The translations under genes were made by a program, and so were the position numbers. A DNA stretch of 64,000 nucleotides from Gnomoniopsis sp. IMI 355080. Its lineage: Eukaryota; Ascomycota; Sordariomycetes; Diaporthales; Gnomoniaceae. The stretch lies in contig JAPEVC010000063.1 in NCBI GenBank assembly GCA_027946555.1, forward strand, positions 1-64,000. Direction: 5' to 3'. Below, piece after piece: positions 1 to 11,131 of the stretch. Numbering within the stretch: the stretch's first letter is position 1; every line of letters starts with the position of its first letter. The notes beneath the pieces were generated by a model. That model was not told the origin of the DNA, made no database searches, and saw only the letters and a list, made by a program, of their open reading frames with translations.

Positions 1-115
1 CAGCCACTCGATCCCTCCACAACACCAAAAATGGCCTCCAACCCTCCCGCGCAGTGCAGCACTGCGCGGGAGGGTTGGAGGCCATTTTTGGTGTTGTGGA
101 GGGATCGAGTGGCTG
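1..115. repeat. Perfect 56-bp inverted repeat with 3-nt spacer
   Basis: Bases 1-56 are the exact reverse complement of bases 60-115, with the spacer CAG at 57-59. No mismatch was found in either arm. The palindrome begins on the first base of the window, so it may extend further left. Such long perfect palindromes are unstable in replicating DNA, and fold-back joins at contig ends are a common assembly artefact, so an artefact is at least as likely as a biological hairpin. Confidence 0.95.
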
Positions 116-1211
116 AATTCAAAAGAAGCTATCGAAAGCAAGCTCTATTTTGTGAATGTATTTGTGTGTGTGTGGTATAGGAAAGGGGGGGGGGCGCGAA
201 TCGAAAAAAGACGGATTTGGGCAACAGGAGGAGGCCTGGCGGGAGTTATAAGTATATGGGTGACGAGCTTGCTTCGATGTATATTTCCCTCTTTGGTACT
301 CACAGATCGTTTCCGCTTCCGCTTCTTCCGCTAGACCTACCAAAACCTCCACTCCTCTCCACCGCCTCCGCAGAGAGTGTTGCAGAGCTTGTTGTGTGTG
401 TCCCGTTCTGTGCGCGGGTTTTGCGCGGTGATGTAATACGGGAGTTGCCAGCTTCAAACGCCGGGGGGGAAATAGCGCCCCTCCCCCCCCCCACATTTGT
501 TGGTCCAGGTACGCTACGAATAGGTAAGGGTATCAATTGTCCCGCCCGTGTCGGCACCGTCCACGGCCATAAAACAGCTTCCTAACAAGCAATTCCGCCC
601 CCCCTTCTCTTGTTGAACCCCACTGTGGAGTCGATTTCGGGACCGCTGCGGCGGAAAGTATTCCTCGCATTACAAAGCATTTTTGGAACGTTGCCCTGAC
701 CATCAATGCAAAGTTTGGTACCACGTCCTGTAAAGTGTAGGTAGGCATTATCACCCCTTGTGGCGGGAGACTGATGAAAAACCACTGGATCGGCCCGCGC
801 ACCTGGGCAGCTTGGCAACTCCCCGTCGGCAGAAGGTTGCTGCAGCTACCGAGGAGAATGGCGCAAGCAGCAAGCTAGGCAAATTGAGAGTACTTAGGTA
901 CCTAGCTCAATTACTATGTTAGTCGTTCCTAGGGACCTATAGGGACCCCAGGTAGCTTGTGCACGTCGATTTTGGGGTCGCCATCCACACGTCATCAAGA
1001 CTTCACTAATAAGCAGAGTATTTGAGATTGCAGAATCTACCCAAATACCTGGGTAGTGTTGAGATACCTGGAATCATAATCCAGTATATCATATTCACCT
1101 ACCCGACAGTAGATCCTCCCGTTTTTTTTTACGTGGTAATAATCGAGTTCTCTATCTCCATACTCGGTGAATTGGAAACGTGATCGATCAGATAGATTTA
1201 CATAACCAGCC
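116..1211. other. Intergenic, G/C homopolymer tracts
   Basis: No convincing gene. The stretch holds a poly-G run near 185-196, poly-C near 483-493 and poly-T near 1121-1131. The open frames here overlap one another on both strands, are low in complexity and resemble no protein I recognise. The last few hundred bases presumably contain the promoter of the metallo-hydrolase gene. Confidence 0.6.
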
Positions 1212-2389
1212 ATGCCTCAACATCGACCCCCCTTCAACGTCCCGCCTGGGGAAGTAGCCAAAGTCAGCATCATCGACTCGAGTGCGCGGCTGGGCAAGCT
1301 GGCAGCGTCGCACCTTTGTAGACCCCCTGTGGACGGCTTCGAGACTCTCCAGACCATGCCCACTTGGTCGTTCCTGATTGAGAGTCCATCGGGGAAGAAA
1401 GCATTGTTTGACCTGGGCGTGCATGTGGATCTGACCAAGTACATCCCGAGGACACAGAATAACATCAAGAAAAACGGCTGGGAGATTGAAGCGAAGGAGC
1501 ATGTGTCAGACATCATCAGGCGGCATGGTGTAGATCCCAAGGAGATCAATAGTGTGATATGGAGGTGAGCTGCCATCCCTCAGCCGTGCATGTATGTTCG
1601 TTGTCTGACCTACGATCATCAAGTCACTCGCATTTCGACCACCTCGGCGACATCACCACCTTCCCGCCATCAACGGAGCTGGTAGTTGGACCAGGCTTCA
1701 AAGACGTGGCCGGGCCCGGTTATCCCACTAAGGAGGACGCTCCCGTCACGCACGAGGACATCAGCGGAAGAGACGTGCGCGAGATCACATTTTCATCACA
1801 TGGCCCGAAAGCAGGCGACTTCCCCGCGCACGATTTCTTTGGCGACGGATCTTTCTATCTCCTCGACACACCGGGTCATTGCATTGGGCACATCGCAGGG
1901 CTTGCGCGGACTTCCAAAGGTGCCGACGGGCACCAGAGGTCCAACTCCTCCTCTTCGGACGGCGCCGCGGCGGACTCGTTCATCCTGATGGGCGGGGACT
2001 TGACACACCATGGCGGTGAGCTCCGGCCGTCAAAGTATCTTCCTCTGCCGGACGAGTTGCCCTCCGAGGCGGTTGGGGGAGGGACAGGCAAAAGTCTCTC
2101 CGGTGCAGTGTTCCGCGAGCTGAACGTACGAAGGGGCCGGAGGCCGGACCAGACCTTTGTTGATCCCGTGCTCATTGTGGATGAGAAGTTATCGGACCAG
2201 ACGATCGAGCGGGCGCAGGTGGCGGATGCGGACCCGAATGTGTGGTATGTGATGGCGCATGATACGGCTTTGTTTGAGGGAATAGATTTGTTTCCTGAGC
2301 AGGCTAATGATTGGAGGGCGCAAGGGTGGAAGGACAAGACTATGTGGAAGTTTCTTGAGGATTATTTACCTGCTGTCAGTGACAAGTAG
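1212..2389 (+). CDS. Metallo-beta-lactamase-fold hydrolase (AHL-lactonase-like)
   Basis: Two exons, 1212-1564 and 1624-2389, with a 59-nt GTGAGC..AAG intron, give 372 residues. Splicing restores the zinc-binding signature S-H-S-H-F-D-H (His119, His121, Asp123, His124), which spans the exon junction and is strong support for the intron. Later metal-ligand candidates are the His residues in DTPGHCIGH, the Asp in GGDLTHHGG and the His in MAHD near the C-terminus, in the order expected of the fold. Family members hydrolyse lactones, esters or thioesters; the substrate here cannot be read from sequence. No signal peptide is seen, so it is probably cytosolic. It lies upstream of a RiPP-like locus and could be a tailoring or self-protection enzyme, but this is only proximity. 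Confidence 0.88.
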
Positions 2390-3124
2390 GGATTGTCAAA
2401 TTTGTCGGTCACTTCTAAGCAAATTTTTGAATAAGGCATGTGATACTACCTAGGTACCTAGCTGAGTAACATTCGGATGGAATACAAGACGCTTTCTAAA
2501 ATGCAGAACATCAAGACTAATGGGAAGCCGTTGCAATCTACTTGTTGATATATTACCGTAATCCGAATTCGGACAAACAAGATATATTATACTCGATGGT
2601 CTCGTCGCTCGAATTGATCATCTGCACTCCAAGGCTCTGGCGATGATTTTGGCGGACGCTCTGGGCAAAGGGCCTGGAAAATGATAGGCTGGCCTGTTAG
2701 CTCACACCACACAATTCAATTCAAGAAAATAATTCCCATAAATCGGAGGCGTTACACAGAATGTTCACGTACAGCTGGAATTCGACGTGAATACTTTTGG
2801 ACATTGTATCACGGCCACAATGCAAAGTACCACATTGGATAACGCTACTTTGGTATTGTGGCAATAGGACCTAAGAAGGATGTGCTCCGATTCGCATATC
2901 AACCGGGAACTCGAACAATGAGCGTCACAATTCGTTCTACATATTACCTAGGTATAGAATGAGGATAAATCCCGGAAAGCTTGTATGATAAAAGAGCGAG
3001 AGCGCAACAAGTTTGTCGCAACGGAAGCACCTGTTCTTAAACAGCCACTTTAGATACCAACGCGCTGACCCGTGGACTTTTCGCACAAGTTTATGAGTCT
3101 TCAACGATGTACTCATCGTAGACC
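2390..3124. other. Intergenic, two ACCTAGGT palindromes
   Basis: No gene seen. The 8-bp palindrome ACCTAGGT occurs at 2448-2455, inside a longer TACCTAGGTACCTAG stretch, and again at 2946-2953. The region separates the 3' ends of the metallo-hydrolase (+) and of the repeat precursor (-), so it should hold two convergent terminators. Confidence 0.6.
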
Positions 3125-3538
3125 TTAAGCTTGGCTGTCCCGCTTCTCGCTAATCAGAGCCCAGACACTATCATCTCCTACATCACGCTTCGCTTTCTGT
3201 TTCTCACTGATCAGAGCCCAGACACTGTCATCTCCTACGTCGCGCTTAGCCTTCTCACTGATCAGAGCCCAGACACTATCATCTCCTACGTCGCGCTTGG
3301 TCTTCTCACTGATCAAAGCCCAAACGCTGTCATCTCCAACATCTGGTTCAGCGGTGCGCTTCTCGCTAATCAAAGCCCAAACACTATCATCCCCAACATC
3401 GCGCTTTGCAGCAACTAGGAGGCACTTTAGCAACCGAGAAGACAGGGGGGATATGCCAAGCTTACCATCCTTTGGCGTAGGTGTGCTGTATGTACCAGCA
3501 AGCAAAGTCGCTACAACTGCGTACTGAGCGATTTGCAT
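3125..3538 (-). CDS. Secreted kexin-processed repeat precursor (candidate RiPP precursor)
   Basis: The continuous frame encodes 137 residues: a signal peptide (MQIAQYAVVATLLAGTYS), a short leader, then five identical copies of DVGDDSVWALISEK. The copies are separated by short basic linkers ending in Lys-Arg (TKR, AKR, QKAKR) or, once, by R-TAEP. Kex2-type cleavage after KR in the Golgi would free short peptides; Kex1-type trimming would remove the basic tails. The repeats differ only at synonymous positions, which argues for real coding and purifying selection. A canonical 51-nt GTAAGC..CTAG intron (3465-3415, with a GCTAAAG branch-like site) lies in frame between leader and repeats, so the mature protein is probably 17 residues shorter. 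Architecture matches fungal dikaritin/ustiloxin-type precursors; the UstYa gene divergent to it supports that. I do not recognise the core. It could instead be an unmodified Kex2-processed secreted peptide. Confidence 0.85.
   Translation of the reverse strand: MQIAQYAVVATLLAGTYSTPTPKDGKLGISPLSSRLLKCLLVAAKRDVGDDSVWALISEKRTAEPDVGDDSVWALISEKTKRDVGDDSVWALISEKAKRDVGDDSVWALISEKQKAKRDVGDDSVWALISEKRDSQA
3143..3400 (-). repeat. Five 42-nt core-encoding units in tandem
   Basis: Units lie at 3359-3400, 3302-3343, 3251-3292, 3200-3241 and 3143-3184 in order of translation, with a period of 51 or 57 nt. The encoded 14 residues are identical in all five, while codons vary only silently (Val GTT/GTA, Gly GGG/GGA, Asp GAT/GAC, Val GTT/GTC, Leu TTG/CTG, Ile ATT/ATC, Ser AGC/AGT). 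The two ends of the array (units 1 and 5) share codons that the middle units have lost, such as AGC for Ser. Confidence 0.95.
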
Positions 3539-5570
3539 GTTGAAAAGGGCTCAAGGCTTCTGAATTACTCGAGCGAAAACAAATTTCCAAAGAAAAATGG
3601 GCACTGGTGAGAGTCAAAGAGCTAGATCAATGGATTATAGATCCGTAGGAGCAACCAATCAATGTTATGATATTTAGTGAAGTGATTCAGCGGGCTTGGA
3701 GTACGTTTTATATCTGCCCAAGATTGCATCTGTTGGTCCACTGAAACCCTATATCGATCAGGTATCTCATGTCTATCCATGTGGCATGTGATATGTGGTG
3801 TGTTGCGAACGGCCTTCAATTTGGAAAAGCAGAGCACAATGCTTCTTGGCTTCTTTGACTCCTTCGGCTCTTAAAATAAGATTTTTGTTGGTATGCTACC
3901 TGATTTCATTCGCTTTCGCGTTTTCTCTACTTTACTACAAAGAAGGAAGTTGTGGGATATAAGCTTCACCTTGTCAGATCTTATGCAGACAGAGGCGATG
4001 ATTGACGTCCGAGACTTGTTTTGCGGAAAAAGGGCGCTTAAATCGAGTATAATACGGCTTGGCACATATCATGTTCGCTTTCTTAGGCAAAGCAATTCTC
4101 TCTGAGCAATTCAGGACAATGATTTGAAAGCACAACTTTGGTGTTCATGAGTGTGAAAGAGCGTTCTTGCAGTGAGAAATATATAGATCCCCAAGTACTG
4201 GAGGCAGCGATCTACACAATATGGCAAAGAGTCAGCGGAAGAGAAGGTAATTGATACTCGAGCTGTTGACCAACGGATATGAAGAACGTTGTTGTCCAGA
4301 AGACACTCGTTTGCTTCAGATCAGTGTTAAGATACTAGCACATAGGACCGTTCCTGCTGAAGTGGAGTAGAACAGGCGTCCCCAGTCGTAGCAAAGCACC
4401 TAGCCCAGAACTCAGGCTCGACGCAATAAGGTTGAGGCAATTCCAGTTATACATTAGGTCACGGGCATTTCCAAGATGCCTAGAGTCTCGAGTTGAATAC
4501 CGGTACTATTACAGATGTCGAGTTGGGGGGGGGGGGTTTCCGGACTTGTAACTCCCCGAGGTTCACGAGCACTTCAAATCCTTGAGCATTTGAATTCAGT
4601 CGGAGCAATTTCACAAATGCAAGTACAGACAAAAGAGCCCAAGTACTTTGCGAAGGGTATTTCATCTTCTGATTTCGTCCTTCGTTCTAGCCTTCTTTTC
4701 TCACGTCATAACTTGACCCTCTTGACCAGACAAGGGAAAAGAGTGAAGTTCGACACCGGCTACGCTCTTCAGCAGATTTTAAATCAACAAGATTCTGCTC
4801 CTAGTACATACATAATCAAGCCGCTGCTAAATATCTCGTCAGAAGTTCTTGATAAATCGACTATCAAAGTTAAAGTGACCTGATTTCTGCAGCACTACCT
4901 ATGGAGTGCCCTACCAAGGCGCGGCTGTCTATGACGCTCTGCTCGTGTATGATACTTTTCGGCTTTCGGCTGTCTTGCTGTAAAGCTTAAAATTCCTTGC
5001 ATTGCCTCAGAATACATGGATGCTTGCTTGCATATAGTTTGATATGATCTGCGATTTGCAGATATGAGAATGGTCTATTTGACTATTCGAGTGAGATGGG
5101 TAAGGCCAATCTAGTGTCTTGCTTTACTTGGGTTGTGACACGCTCCTTCGTATCCTTTATCACATCACGACCTACTACTATCCGAAGACAATCTTCACGT
5201 GAGCTCATGTTCAAAATTCGCCTTGATATTGAAGTTCAAAAGCTTATTGACGTGTCATGGGCCCGCTCACAGGAAGCTAAGCTCGTTCATTCACATGGAA
5301 GCCAATAAAGTTTCGCACAAAATGCCTCGCGGGCATTTTTTCTTCAGGAGACATGTGACTTGATATTCGAACTCAAAGCGGCTCACGGGCGTAGGTATGG
5401 TATATTGAACATCATGGCTTTTAAAAGGTCTTGAGTGGGCAGACTTGTTCGCTACACGATATATTCCTCTCAAAAAAGTACGTCGCGACGTGGATTCCCA
5501 ATATTACATTTTCAATTGGCAGTCCACTGTCCTAAGGTTCTTCAAGAATTGCGGGCCTTTTATTTGAGCG
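3539..5570. other. 2-kb divergent intergenic between precursor and UstYa gene
   Basis: Both flanking genes start here and read outward, so this is probably the cluster's shared control region. A poly-G run lies at about 4525-4538. Several open frames of 60-122 codons are present (the longest 4515-4883 on +) but none shows a domain, signal peptide or credible splice pattern, so none is called. AT-rich stretches around 3640-4110 and 4990-5090 may be RIP-affected. Confidence 0.5.
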
Positions 5571-6979
5571 ATGTCCGTCTTTGAGAAACAAAGCCCACCA
5601 GCTTACGTCCCCGTTCCGGACGAAGCAGCGTCTGAGGACTCTGATGATCGTGAGAACTTGGTTTATCACGGATTACTCTCTCTCAAGCGGAAGCACCGAG
5701 GTGTCGTTGCAAGGGCGCGACCGTTCTTAACTTATGCACTTGGCCTAGCATTCTACTCAGCCCTACTTATTGCTGTAACCTCCCTCTGGTGGAGGAGGGA
5801 GATGCTACATGGCCCTGGCATCCTCCACTGTGAGTTCCCCAACTTTGAAACCCTCTGGACGGCTTCCACTGACGACGAGCTTTTAGCCCCTTTAAGGCCA
5901 TATATACAGTATGAAGCAAAGAAGTTTCCGAAGATGAATGTAGACCACTACATGGTCATGGGTCCTCCTTCCGAAGAGCGAGATGCGGTTTGGGCGGACC
6001 TGACACAGTGTACGTCAGTTTATTGGGGCTAGTTGCCTGCCATTGAAAGAACGGAGACACTTCCTGGTGGTATATTGACCATTCACTGACCGATACCATT
6101 GATGTTAGTCTTCTTTACAGAATTCCCTGCGGAGGAACAAGCCCGACTAGGAAGACTCGAAGAAGGCGTACGCCTGCCAAATGGTGTGTCTCACTCCAAA
6201 ACCTACTCATATCCCGTCATTTCAAGTCAGGGAGAAAAGGCGAGATGGTCTTTGTTAAAAGACAGCACGGGCTAACTGTTCTAAGGAAATTATGTGGCCC
6301 TGTACACCGTGAATCACCTGCTTCACTGTTTGGTATGTTCCCGAGGACGGATTTGTACTTAGTAGCCTTACGATTGACTGGAACATCCCGCTGATGAATA
6401 TTCAGAAACGTCTTCACCACTCGCGCTATCCTGAGTACTACTATCCCAACAGAACAGACGAAGAAAAATGGAAAGAGGATAAGCACGACAGTCAGTACCT
6501 CACCAAATGACTTAGTACTATTCGTGTCTGACCCATGGATCACTAGTGCATTGTCTGGAGGACTTAGTCCAACAGGTGATGTGCCATGCGGATACCGCTC
6601 CTTATACTTCACGCTGGTACGCCAAAGACCCTCGGCCCACAGGGAACTCGGATATAGCGCACGAATGCGTCAACTGGGATATGTTGAGGGCGGAATTGAA
6701 GCGAAATCATGTTGATCCATGGGTACCTGGGCTATTTGTGCATCCTATATTTGGTAAGTGTTGAAGAGGGTCTTGCCGCTGTACTGCCTAGTACATCATG
6801 AGGCTAACAGATACATATCAAAAGGCCCCGTCGTTACGGACGGTAAAGACACCGTGTTCCCCGACAGGATGAGCTTCCCAAATGAATTCGAGCATATCAC
6901 TGGGGACGGAAGTGTAACCTACGATCAAGCATTCCCGGGCCAGGATAGTGACAGGAAAGAGTATGAGGTTCCTCAGTGA
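5571..6979 (+). CDS. UstYa-family (DUF3328) oxidase
   Basis: Six exons (5571-6009, 6109-6183, 6286-6332, 6406-6490, 6547-6753, 6825-6979) join to 335 residues in one open frame. After a cytosolic N-terminus there is one membrane segment near residues 50-70. The two family-defining motifs are present: HLLHC (His182-Cys186) and HDMHC (His214-Cys218), the second completed across an exon junction and followed by LEDLVQQVMCHADT, typical of the family. UstYa-type proteins are thought to be metal-dependent oxidases that install ether or C-C cross-links or oxidise side chains in ribosomal peptides (ustiloxin, asperipin, phomopsin). It is divergent from the Kex2-repeat precursor 2 kb away, making that its likely substrate; Trp and neighbouring Leu/Ile/Ser are the plausible targets. 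Some DUF3328 proteins serve other pathways, so the link is inferred. Confidence 0.9.
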
Positions 6980-7852
6980 AAGTGAATTAGCTATTCACAT
7001 GACTTGAAAAAAAGGCAGGAGCACTATTCGGGAACACAGTGCGAGATATGGCAGAGTACCTAGGTAGGTACTTATTGAGATCACGCTATAAGTCGGTCGC
7101 AACGTGCAATGTTCGGTTTACATACCTAGGTGGACACGAGTGTCTACTCACATAGGAGCTTCGATAACCATGGCTGGACTGAGGCAAGTTTCACGCGATG
7201 TCAGATCTGGTCCTTGTGGAAATTGGAACTGTTTGTTGGAGATTATTTGGGACGAAGTTGACAGTGCATAGTTTGGTGTACGCATAGTTTGAAGTCATAT
7301 TGAATAAATACGTCCCCTAACATCAGTGCCCATAGCCTTTGGTACCTAGAATTAAAATCTGGGACGGAGACTACATCAGTAGACTGATTTCTAGTATCAG
7401 CCATACCACTTGCTAGCGATCCTCCACCAGTCATGCTCTTCCCTTGGAAAAAAGATGTTGGATTCCGGAAGGTGAGCCCAGAGTTCCACAGCGAGGAAGA
7501 TCGAAGCTATGACAGCCTGGTTGTCGATACCAGGTATGGTACTGGAACAAATCATTAGTGCCTGAGTTGCAGTGTCCCCAGGCGGGTGGGTTAAGGTTGG
7601 CTTGGCGTGCAGGTGCAAGGACCCTGGACCCTGCAGGTGTTGCCGGCCTGTGGATCTTAAAACGCCGACGTCATTTGCTAACAAGGTCCGTTGAATTTCA
7701 CGTCGAGGCTGTTACCGGACAAAGGAAGGGGTCAATATTGACAACGAAACCACATCGATGTGAATGCTGACTACATCCTACACCACCGTCCCACCTTCAA
7801 AAGAGATGGTTGATACACGGTCGCATTCTGTATTGCTGATGTGAGGGCCACC
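6980..7852. other. Intergenic with two ACCTAGGT palindromes
   Basis: The palindrome ACCTAGGT occurs at 7058-7065 and 7124-7131, just downstream of the UstYa gene. No gene is supported; the short frames on the minus strand at 7243-7684 show no domain. The end of the stretch is the promoter of the Tapt1-family gene, whose start codon has a GCCACC context. Confidence 0.55.
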
Positions 7853-10800
7853 ATGTCAGCTGTGGATGTGGACATACCAGTGCAAAGGGCCGAGCCGGAC
7901 AAGAAGAGCAAGGAGACGACAGCAGCCGACTCAAAGCATGAGACCACAACAATAATCGAGGACGAGGAGGAAATGGAAAGTAAAACAAGAGAAGGGGAGG
8001 TATTAGTGAATGGTCACATCAAGACTCCTGCGCCAATCCGCGCCGGTACAGCAACACACCTCCCGTCTCCTCTCCCTTCCCCAGCCCCTGCGACTCACGA
8101 TGACCACGAAGGCCTTGGTTCGCGCTCGGCATCCCCTCCTAATGGCGGTACATACCCCTCGTCGATGCTGGGTTTGATAACCACAGGTATCGACGGCATG
8201 GGACTCGACCTCTCCTCTTGCGCCGTTTCCGAAGCTGACACCGACGCCCCAAACTCCGCTGTCGAATCCTCGACCGACGCGCTCCCTCCCGACCTTGAAA
8301 TCCGAGAAATACCAAAGAAAGAGCCGAGTAGAAACTCATCCGTGAGGCGAACACGAGATCGTTCCGGCACAAAGTCTAGTGATCACAGTGGCGTTAGGCG
8401 CCTGTCTGCGTCCAAGATTCAAGAGCTGACCACGTCTCCCGACTCCCTTCCTATCGCTCCTGTACGGACCCCTCCCTTGTCGGCTGGCGTGGTAGAATCC
8501 GGCAATGGGTCCGCCATGACCGCCCAGCTCAACCTCTCCATACCTACACGCGTATTAGATAAGGTCGAAAGCATCCGGTCGGAGACTTCTGGGGACGCGT
8601 CGTCTGGTAGAACCTTGCACTCGGACCGGCCAACCTCGGTGAGGGCACTGACTACACCGGCGAAGCATCGCAAGTCGGTTAGTCAACCGGGGAGTGGCCC
8701 TCGCTCTTCAAGGAGTAACTCATTCCAGCCCTCTCCAAGGCCCATGCCCTTGAATCTGGAGGGCACCACCAACTATAGGTCTACTGACGCGCCCAAGTCG
8801 ATTGGCCCCGAGACAGAAGCTCGCAATGATACCCGAGATACGCGAGAAAGGAGAGAATCTCGAGCCCCATCTCCCATGCCGCCTGTCTTTCCCATCCCAC
8901 CTATGTCCGCCCCGACCTTCCTCCAGCTCGAGCTAGCTGCTCAGCGACCTAGCCCGCTGTATATCTACCAGTCCTCCAGCGACATACCTTACGAGTCGAG
9001 CGCTGTCAAATTTGAGCGATTAAAGAACTTCATTTTCCTATCACCCTTGCTAGAGAGATCACTGGTCTTTGGTGCCCTAGCATGTTTAGATGCTTGGTTA
9101 TGGACACTCACGATCCTGCCCTTGAGGTTCTTCCGTGCAGTGAAGGTGTTGGTGGGATGGTGGGGTTATGTCTTTGCTAAAGAGATCAGATGGCTGACCG
9201 GATTTGTGTGGGAAGGGCTGGGCCGTTTGTGGCGACGAGCGCGACTAGGCCGGGACACTTCTCGGAGACCAAGCATGGACAGTCGCAGAAGCTCAGAAGC
9301 AGGGACGTCCCGCAGTCCCAGCCGGGTGAGAGAACCGCTGAAGGAACTCAGTGCGAATGGTTCTTCGACGGGGTTCAACGGCTCGTCAGGCGACGCACTG
9401 AAACGAACAGAATCTGGCCGAGCAAAGTTGGGCGACATTGGTTTAAAGCTCGCAAGTCTTTCTAAGTCTCGCTCGTTGAGGGGTCCTTACCACCACAAGA
9501 GGACGAAGTCCATCCCATCCAACCTGAGCTCGTTCCATAAAGCCGACCTTTTGCAATTCGCCGTTATCATCATGAGCTGTGTCATTCTTACGCAGCTCGA
9601 TTCCAGTCGGGTGTATCACTTCATCCGAGCGCAGTCAGCGGTCAAGCTTTATGTGATCTACAACCTCATCGAAGTATGTGTTGCATCTTGGGGAAGTTCT
9701 GATTCTGAATACTGACATTCGGCCTAGGTTGGTGACCGTCTGCTCTCCGCTCTGGGCCAAGACATTTTCGAATGTCTGTTCAGCTCCGAGACCCTCTCGC
9801 GTAACAGTCTCGGACGGTCCAAAGTGTTGCTTCCGTTCGGCATGTTCTGCTTGGCCTTGGTTTACAACTGCGCCCATGCTATGACCCTGTTTTACCAGGT
9901 TATCACGCTTAATGTGGCTGTCAACTCGTATTCCAATGCCCTGCTGACTCTACTTATGTCAAATCAATTTGTCGAGATCAAGGGGAGCGTCTTTAAAAAG
10001 TTTGAGAAAGAGAATCTGTTCCAGCTCACTTGCGCTGATATCGTGGAGCGGTTCCAGATCTGGATTGTACTACTCATTATTGGTATGCGAAATATGGTGG
10101 AGGTGGGTGGCTTGAGTATGCCAAGCGTCGGCATAGAATTTGGTAACGAGGGTAGTCCTACTGCCGATACACCGCTGCCCGTCTTGCCATCGAGCTTCAA
10201 CATCCTACCATCGTGGTTATGGTCTGGGGAGCTCCTCTCGCCCTTCCTCGTCGTCATCGCCAGCGAGATGATAGTGGACACGATCAAGCATGCCTACATC
10301 AACAAGTTCAACAACATCAAGCCTAACTTCTACAGCAGGGTCCTCGACATCCTGTGCAAGGACTATTACACCAATGTTTGTCTCATTACAGCTCTTACGC
10401 CGGATGTTACTGACACTTCATAGGCATTTGTCACTCCATCTTTGACTCGCCGACTCGGTCTGCCACTGCTCCCACTATCAACCCTCTTCATCCGCTCTTC
10501 TTTCCAGACATACCGCATGTTCCTCGCAACTCACATGCCCGCACCTCTACCCCCATCAACACAAACGTCTCTATCCGTGGAGTCATCCACACCGACGTCT
10601 CCCGCCGTGACCGCTGCCCTGGACCGGCTCGACCATATGGTCCGCAACGCACTCGGCCGTTCCGTGTATGGGCTGGAAGGCGACGCTGCTGCTAATGCTA
10701 CATCGACCAGCACCGGGAAATTTTCCTGGCTATCCTGGTCTACCGATGATGCCATCGCTCTCACGACACTGCTCCTGGTGATCTTCATCGTCTGGATCGT

Positions 10801-11131
10801 CCTTCTTATCCTCAAGCTCGTTCTCGGCATGTTCCTTCTCCGCTATAGTCGCGATCGATACGCCCGCATGAAGTTGAAGGAGCAGGCCGTCGCGTCAGGC
10901 AAGGCCGAGAAGGAAAGCTTTGACGCCAAGGGTAAGAGGGTTGGGGGTTTTGGCGCTGTGGAAATTGGCGATGAGAGGAGAGGCTACATCTATATGGATG
11001 ATCCCGAGGGGCTCAAGCGGGCGAGGGACAGGGAGAGGAAGATGGAGGAGAAGCGGGATAAGGGCGGTGATGGAGATAGGGATCTGAGTGGGGTGACGAG
11101 GTATGAGATGGTAGCGAAAAGAATTTGGTAA
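7853..11131 (+). CDS. Tapt1/Emp65-family multi-pass membrane protein
   Basis: Exons 7853-9673, 9728-10375 and 10424-11131 give 1,058 residues. The start at 7853 is chosen for its GCCACCATG context; an in-frame GTG lies 12 nt upstream. Roughly the first 360 residues are Ser/Pro/Thr-rich and probably disordered. The conserved core begins around FLQLELAA..YESSAVKFERLKNF and continues through VIYNLIEVGDRLLSALGQDI, where splicing joins LIE to VGD, then the hydrophobic segments and the KKFEKENLFQLTCADIVERF stretch. A C-terminal membrane pair (WIVLLILKLVLGMFLL) and a charged tail follow. Relatives are human TAPT1 and yeast Emp65, ER or Golgi membrane proteins linked to folding and cilium biology. 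The molecular activity is not established. The two introns are short (54 and 48 nt). Confidence 0.88.

Noticed and set aside
3131..3418. Plus-strand frame through the repeat array, with recurring LLTDQSPD
   Set aside because: It is the antisense of the precursor; its residues vary where the minus-strand product stays identical, and it has no signal peptide or Lys-Arg sites.
4515..4883. 122-codon plus-strand frame in the RiPP intergenic region
   Set aside because: Starts beside a poly-G run, has no signal peptide, domain, repeats or intron pattern; kept as intergenic.
7841..7852. Tapt1-family start at the upstream GTG
   Set aside because: GTG starts are not expected in fungal nuclear genes, and the ATG at 7853 has an ideal GCCACC context.
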